DNA of 10,357 nt from Gemmatimonadota bacterium (GTDB taxonomy: Bacteria > Gemmatimonadota > Gemmatimonadetes > Gemmatimonadales > Gemmatimonadaceae), in contig JAQBPZ010000366.1 of assembly GCA_028287225.1 (NCBI GenBank), positions 1-10,357 of the forward strand. Reading direction: 5' to 3'. Below the pieces are notes generated by a model. The model did not search any database and was not told where the DNA came from. It worked only from the letters and a program-made list of their open reading frames with translations. Numbering within the stretch: position 1 is the first letter of the stretch; every line of letters starts with the position of its first letter. This document shows, one piece after another, positions 7,970-10,357 of this stretch. The position numbers and the translations under genes were made by a program.

Positions 7970-8244
7970 TGGCGCGGGAACGGGTAGGCGGATGGAGCGC
8001 GACGCGGCGCCCTGCAAATCTGCCCACCGCGCATGCCGCGCGACACCGACCCCTCGAACAGCCGAATGGTTGAGCCTGCCAAGTCGTTGGTGTGACGCAG
8101 GTTACAGCGCTACGGATCCGTCGTCGTTATCATGGTGGCGGACTCCGACCATCTGCAGGCACCCGCTCCCCGCGGCGACGCCGGTCGGATCGTCCGCTCA
8201 CGCACCACGATCGAAGTCGGCTGGGATACTGCAGAGGATTCAGG
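7970..8244. promoter_or_regulatory. Divergent intergenic region between DUF3131 and second GH6 genes
   Basis: 275 bases separate two divergent starts, so promoters for both should lie here. GTTACAGCGC (8101-8110) and TATCAT (8128-8133) are AT-richer than the surroundings, but their spacing does not fit a sigma-70 promoter and I do not call one. The open frame that runs through from 8092 is Arg-rich and not protein-like. Confidence 0.3.
8234..8238 (+). promoter_or_regulatory. Ribosome binding site of the second GH6 gene
   Basis: GAGGA lies six bases before the ATG at 8245. It is the best Shine-Dalgarno in the window and settles the start against the longer open frame beginning at 8092. Confidence 0.65.
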
Positions 8245-9300
8245 ATGAAGGACGTCTCCGGGCGCGGCCGTCGCCGCCTTGCGCTCATCGCGCTGGTGCC
8301 CTTCGCGCTGCTCGCCACCGTTCATGTCGGCCACGCCGTCTCGCCGTCCATGGCGGCGCGGCTGTACGCGCGCGCCGATGAGGCGGCAACGACCGTGACC
8401 AACGTCCTCTCCGGGATCCGCCTGTTCGCCGCGCCGGCGCTGGCCGTGACGCGCGAGGCGGACGCACTCCGCCGCTCGCGTCCGCGGGATGCCGCGCTGC
8501 TCGACCGGCTCGCCAGCCAGCCCACCGCGCACTGGATCGGGGGCTGGGCGCGCGACCTTCGCGGCGAGGTATCGCGTGTCGCGTCGTTCGCCTCGTCCAC
8601 CGGCGCGGTGCCGGTGCTCGTCGCCTACAACATTCCGAATCGCGACTGCGGCGGTCATTCCGCCGGCGGCGATCGCGATGCGGGAGCCTACGCGCGGTGG
8701 ATCCGCGACTTCGCGGCCGGGCTGCGCGGTCACAAGACCATCGTGGTGCTCGAGCCCGACGCGCTGGGCCACCTCGACTGCCTCGGCCGTGACGAGCAGG
8801 AGTCGCGGCTGACGATGCTGCGCGACGCCGTCGGCGTGCTCAAGGACAACGGGGCCACGGTCTACGTGGACGCGGGCAATGCGCGCTGGGTCAAGCCGGA
8901 CCAGATGGCTGTCCGCCTGCGCCGGGCCGGCCTCGACCGGGCGGATGGCTTCGCGCTGAACGTGTCCAACTTCGTCCCGACGCCGGAGAGCATCCGCTAC
9001 GGGGAGCGCGTGGCCTCGATGACCGGCAACAAGCACTTCATCATCGACACGAGCCGCAACGGCGTGGGTGGCAACGGCCAGTGGTGCAATCCGCGTGGCC
9101 AGGCGCTCGGCGCGTTCCCCACGACGCAGACGGGCAACCCGCTCGTGGACGCCTACCTGTGGGTCAAGGCGCCGGGGCAGTCGGACGGCCCGTGCAACGG
9201 GGGGCCCGCGGCCGGACGCTTCTGGACGGAATACGCGCTGGAGCTCGCCAGGAACCAGCCCGAGCAGTTCGCGAACGCGGTGCGGCTGGCGGCCCGGTAG
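8245..9300 (+). CDS. GH6 glycoside hydrolase, exported, paralogue of the 2679-3758 gene
   Basis: Second family 6 inverting beta-1,4-glucanase, 351 aa. The N-terminus has a basic cluster (GRGRRR) and a hydrophobic stretch at about 12-32 ending VGHAVS, so it is a signal peptide or an uncleaved membrane anchor; unlike its paralogue it has no lipobox Cys. The GH6 domain covers about 58-345. Both signatures are intact: YNIPNRDCGGHSAGG with Asp134 and VLEPDAL with the general acid Asp172; WVKAPGQSDG gives Asp314. Long blocks are shared with the other GH6 protein (GFALNVSNF, IDT.RNG.GG, WCNP, PLVDAY), pointing to gene duplication within the locus. It is followed 138 bases later by the BcsS-like gene on the same strand, with which it may form a transcription unit. 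It likely edits the glucan made by the synthase; secretion for degrading external cellulose is the alternative. Confidence 0.92.
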   Translation: MKDVSGRGRRRLALIALVPFALLATVHVGHAVSPSMAARLYARADEAATTVTNVLSGIRLFAAPALAVTREADALRRSRPRDAALLDRLASQPTAHWIGGWARDLRGEVSRVASFASSTGAVPVLVAYNIPNRDCGGHSAGGDRDAGAYARWIRDFAAGLRGHKTIVVLEPDALGHLDCLGRDEQESRLTMLRDAVGVLKDNGATVYVDAGNARWVKPDQMAVRLRRAGLDRADGFALNVSNFVPTPESIRYGERVASMTGNKHFIIDTSRNGVGGNGQWCNPRGQALGAFPTTQTGNPLVDAYLWVKAPGQSDGPCNGGPAAGRFWTEYALELARNQPEQFANAVRLAAR

Positions 9301-9321
9301 GCGGCGCCTCCCGGGGTCTGT

Positions 9322-9338
9322 GCGGGGTGTGGCCCCGC
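9322..9338 (+). terminator. Possible weak terminator hairpin after the second GH6 gene
   Basis: GCGGGG and CCCCGC form a 6-bp perfect GC stem around a 5-base loop, 22 bases after the GH6 stop. Only two T follow, so intrinsic termination would be weak. It could attenuate rather than end transcription into the BcsS-like gene. Confidence 0.3.
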
Positions 9339-9438
9339 TTCAGTCAGGCACCCGGTACGCTTTTGGCATCAGGGCACGGGCGTCTGCAGGGACAGCTTCC
9401 ATCACAGGCTCCCCGTGTCCTCGAGCACAACAACGACC

Positions 9439-10206
9439 ATGCAATCCAGAACGCGCCGTTTCGCACTCGCCGCCGGTTTCGCCGCGCTGTTCGCCCAGGG
9501 GGCCAGCGCTCAGAACCTCGCCGTCTACGGTGCTGCCGAGGCGGCCGGCTTCGGGGAAGGCTCCGCCATTCTCGGCGCCACGCTGACGCCGGGCAACCTC
9601 GGCTGGAACTGGCTCATCGGCGCCAACGTCCAGAGCTACCGGTTCCGCAACGGGTTCGAGCTGAACGGCGACGCCCATCATGACCAGCGCGTCGCCTTCA
9701 ATCCACAGGTGGGCGTCCAGTACCGCGGCATGACCGGCTCCGTGGAAGGCACCGTGGGTTACAACCTCGTGAGCGGCGACGTGACCAGCAACAACAACGT
9801 CGGCGCGCCCGGCGGTGGCGAGAACAGCCCGACGGTCGGCGCGGTGGCCAACTACTGGGGCGGCATCTACGAGCACGGCTTCATCGTGTCGTACGCCACG
9901 AAGCCCGAGTACATCTGGACCCGCGCGCGCCTGGCCTTCCGTCCCATGCCGATCACGCCGGTCTATCTGGGCGGCGAGTTCGTGGCGCAGGGTGGCAGCC
10001 GGTACGGCTACCGCTACCAGGCGGGACCGACGCTGAACGTGCACGTGACCCCGAACTTCCACGCCGGCATCAACGGCGGCGTGCGGTGGAACAGCTACGC
10101 GACCACCACCACGACCATCGGCGGCGTGACTACCACCACCGGCGGCGGCACGGGCCCCACGAGCGGCTACGTCGGCATCTCGTTCCTGGCGCTCAGCGCG
10201 TTCTAG
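9439..10206 (+). CDS. bcsS: BcsS-like outer-membrane beta-barrel protein
   Basis: Exported 255-aa protein predicted to form an outer-membrane beta-barrel. A signal peptide with RTRR, a hydrophobic core and GASA before QNL (cleavage after about residue 24) is followed by alternating Gly/aromatic strands and a C-terminal strand ending in Phe (SFLALSAF), the usual BAM-recognition ending. Pairs such as YWGGIYEHGFIVSYAT, YIWTRARLAFRP, PVYLGGEFVAQG and GINGGVRW resemble my recollection of the cellulose biosynthesis protein BcsS family found with bcs genes in Alphaproteobacteria. The match is by pattern, not alignment. A Thr/Gly low-complexity stretch near residues 221-240 probably forms an extracellular loop. 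Start: the ATG at 9439 puts the Arg cluster at the very N-terminus; a GTG at 9415 would add SSSTTTT. Neither has a clear Shine-Dalgarno. Position after a GH6 gene in a synthase locus supports a role in glucan export or anchoring. A generic porin-like barrel is the alternative. Confidence 0.75.
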   Translation: MQSRTRRFALAAGFAALFAQGASAQNLAVYGAAEAAGFGEGSAILGATLTPGNLGWNWLIGANVQSYRFRNGFELNGDAHHDQRVAFNPQVGVQYRGMTGSVEGTVGYNLVSGDVTSNNNVGAPGGGENSPTVGAVANYWGGIYEHGFIVSYATKPEYIWTRARLAFRPMPITPVYLGGEFVAQGGSRYGYRYQAGPTLNVHVTPNFHAGINGGVRWNSYATTTTTIGGVTTTTGGGTGPTSGYVGISFLALSAF

Positions 10207-10211
10207 TCTGT

Positions 10212-10356
10212 CGGACCGGAAGGGCGTGCGAAAAGGCGAAAGGCGTTAGCGGTTTGCGGTGAGCGGTTGGCGGTAAGGCCTCGGGCGGCGTCTTCCGCCC
10301 ACCGGTCACCCCAAACCGCGAACGCCGTTCGCCGTTTAGCACGCCCTTCCGGTCCG
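10212..10356. repeat. Long inverted repeat downstream of the bcsS-like gene
   Basis: Two arms of about 64 bases pair as reverse complements around a loop near 10276-10292. The outer 18 bases, CGGACCGGAAGGGCGTGC, match perfectly; the inner part matches with scattered mismatches and is built of short GGCG/GCGGT-type units. It starts six bases after the barrel gene's stop. It is suited to a strong bidirectional terminator or is a palindromic mobile remnant. Its sequence is unrelated to the repeat at 6264-6472. Confidence 0.8.
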
Positions 10357-10357
10357 G

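Noticed and set aside
6480..8027. Second 515-codon minus-strand frame over the DUF3131 gene
   Set aside because: Arg/Gly/Ala-rich shadow; the frame ending at 6470 carries the lipobox and domain motifs.
8092..8244. N-terminal extension of the second GH6 gene
   Set aside because: Arg-rich non-signal sequence; GAGGA before the ATG at 8245, and the signal-like N-terminus there, mark the real start.
1..10357. CRISPR array, tRNA, rRNA, transposase or prophage genes
   Set aside because: No regularly spaced direct repeats, no cloverleaf or rRNA sequence recognised, and no mobile-element protein motifs in any frame.

Overview
The window is high-GC DNA with densely packed genes on both strands. Its gene content (sensor kinases with soluble-style PAS/HisKA cores, a BcsA-like synthase, DUF3131 lipoprotein, GH6 enzymes) and its long intergenic inverted repeats suggest a Gram-negative soil or freshwater bacterium. 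Gemmatimonadota is my best guess, from protein style only. An outer membrane is implied by two lipoproteins and a C-terminal-Phe beta-barrel protein.

Layout. (1) 115-2073, minus: hybrid sensor histidine kinase with membrane segments, a PAS-like domain, HisKA/HATPase and a C-terminal receiver. Its PAS portion lies in a different reading frame from the rest, so two compensating single-base indels are present, and its membrane N-terminus looks cut short. (2) 2285-2644, plus: small single-domain cupin. (3) 2679-10206: a polysaccharide locus arranged GH6 lipoprotein (-), BcsA-like GT2 synthase with C-terminal PilZ region (+), DUF3131 lipoprotein (-), second GH6 (+), BcsS-like outer-membrane barrel (+). 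A long imperfect inverted repeat fills the convergent gap between the synthase and the DUF3131 gene, and another closes the window after the barrel gene.

How the genes may work together (inference): the synthase polymerises UDP-glucose to a beta-1,4-glucan at the inner membrane and extrudes it, under c-di-GMP control through its PilZ region. The two GH6 enzymes, one lipid-anchored and one secreted or membrane-anchored, trim or edit the chain. The DUF3131 lipoprotein and the BcsS-like barrel act in the periplasm and outer membrane. No BcsB, BcsC or GH8 BcsZ is visible, so this would be a minimal, non-canonical cellulose-type system in which GH6 takes the place of BcsZ. No tRNA, rRNA, CRISPR array, transposase or integrase was found. 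Bases 1-114 hold no supported gene.
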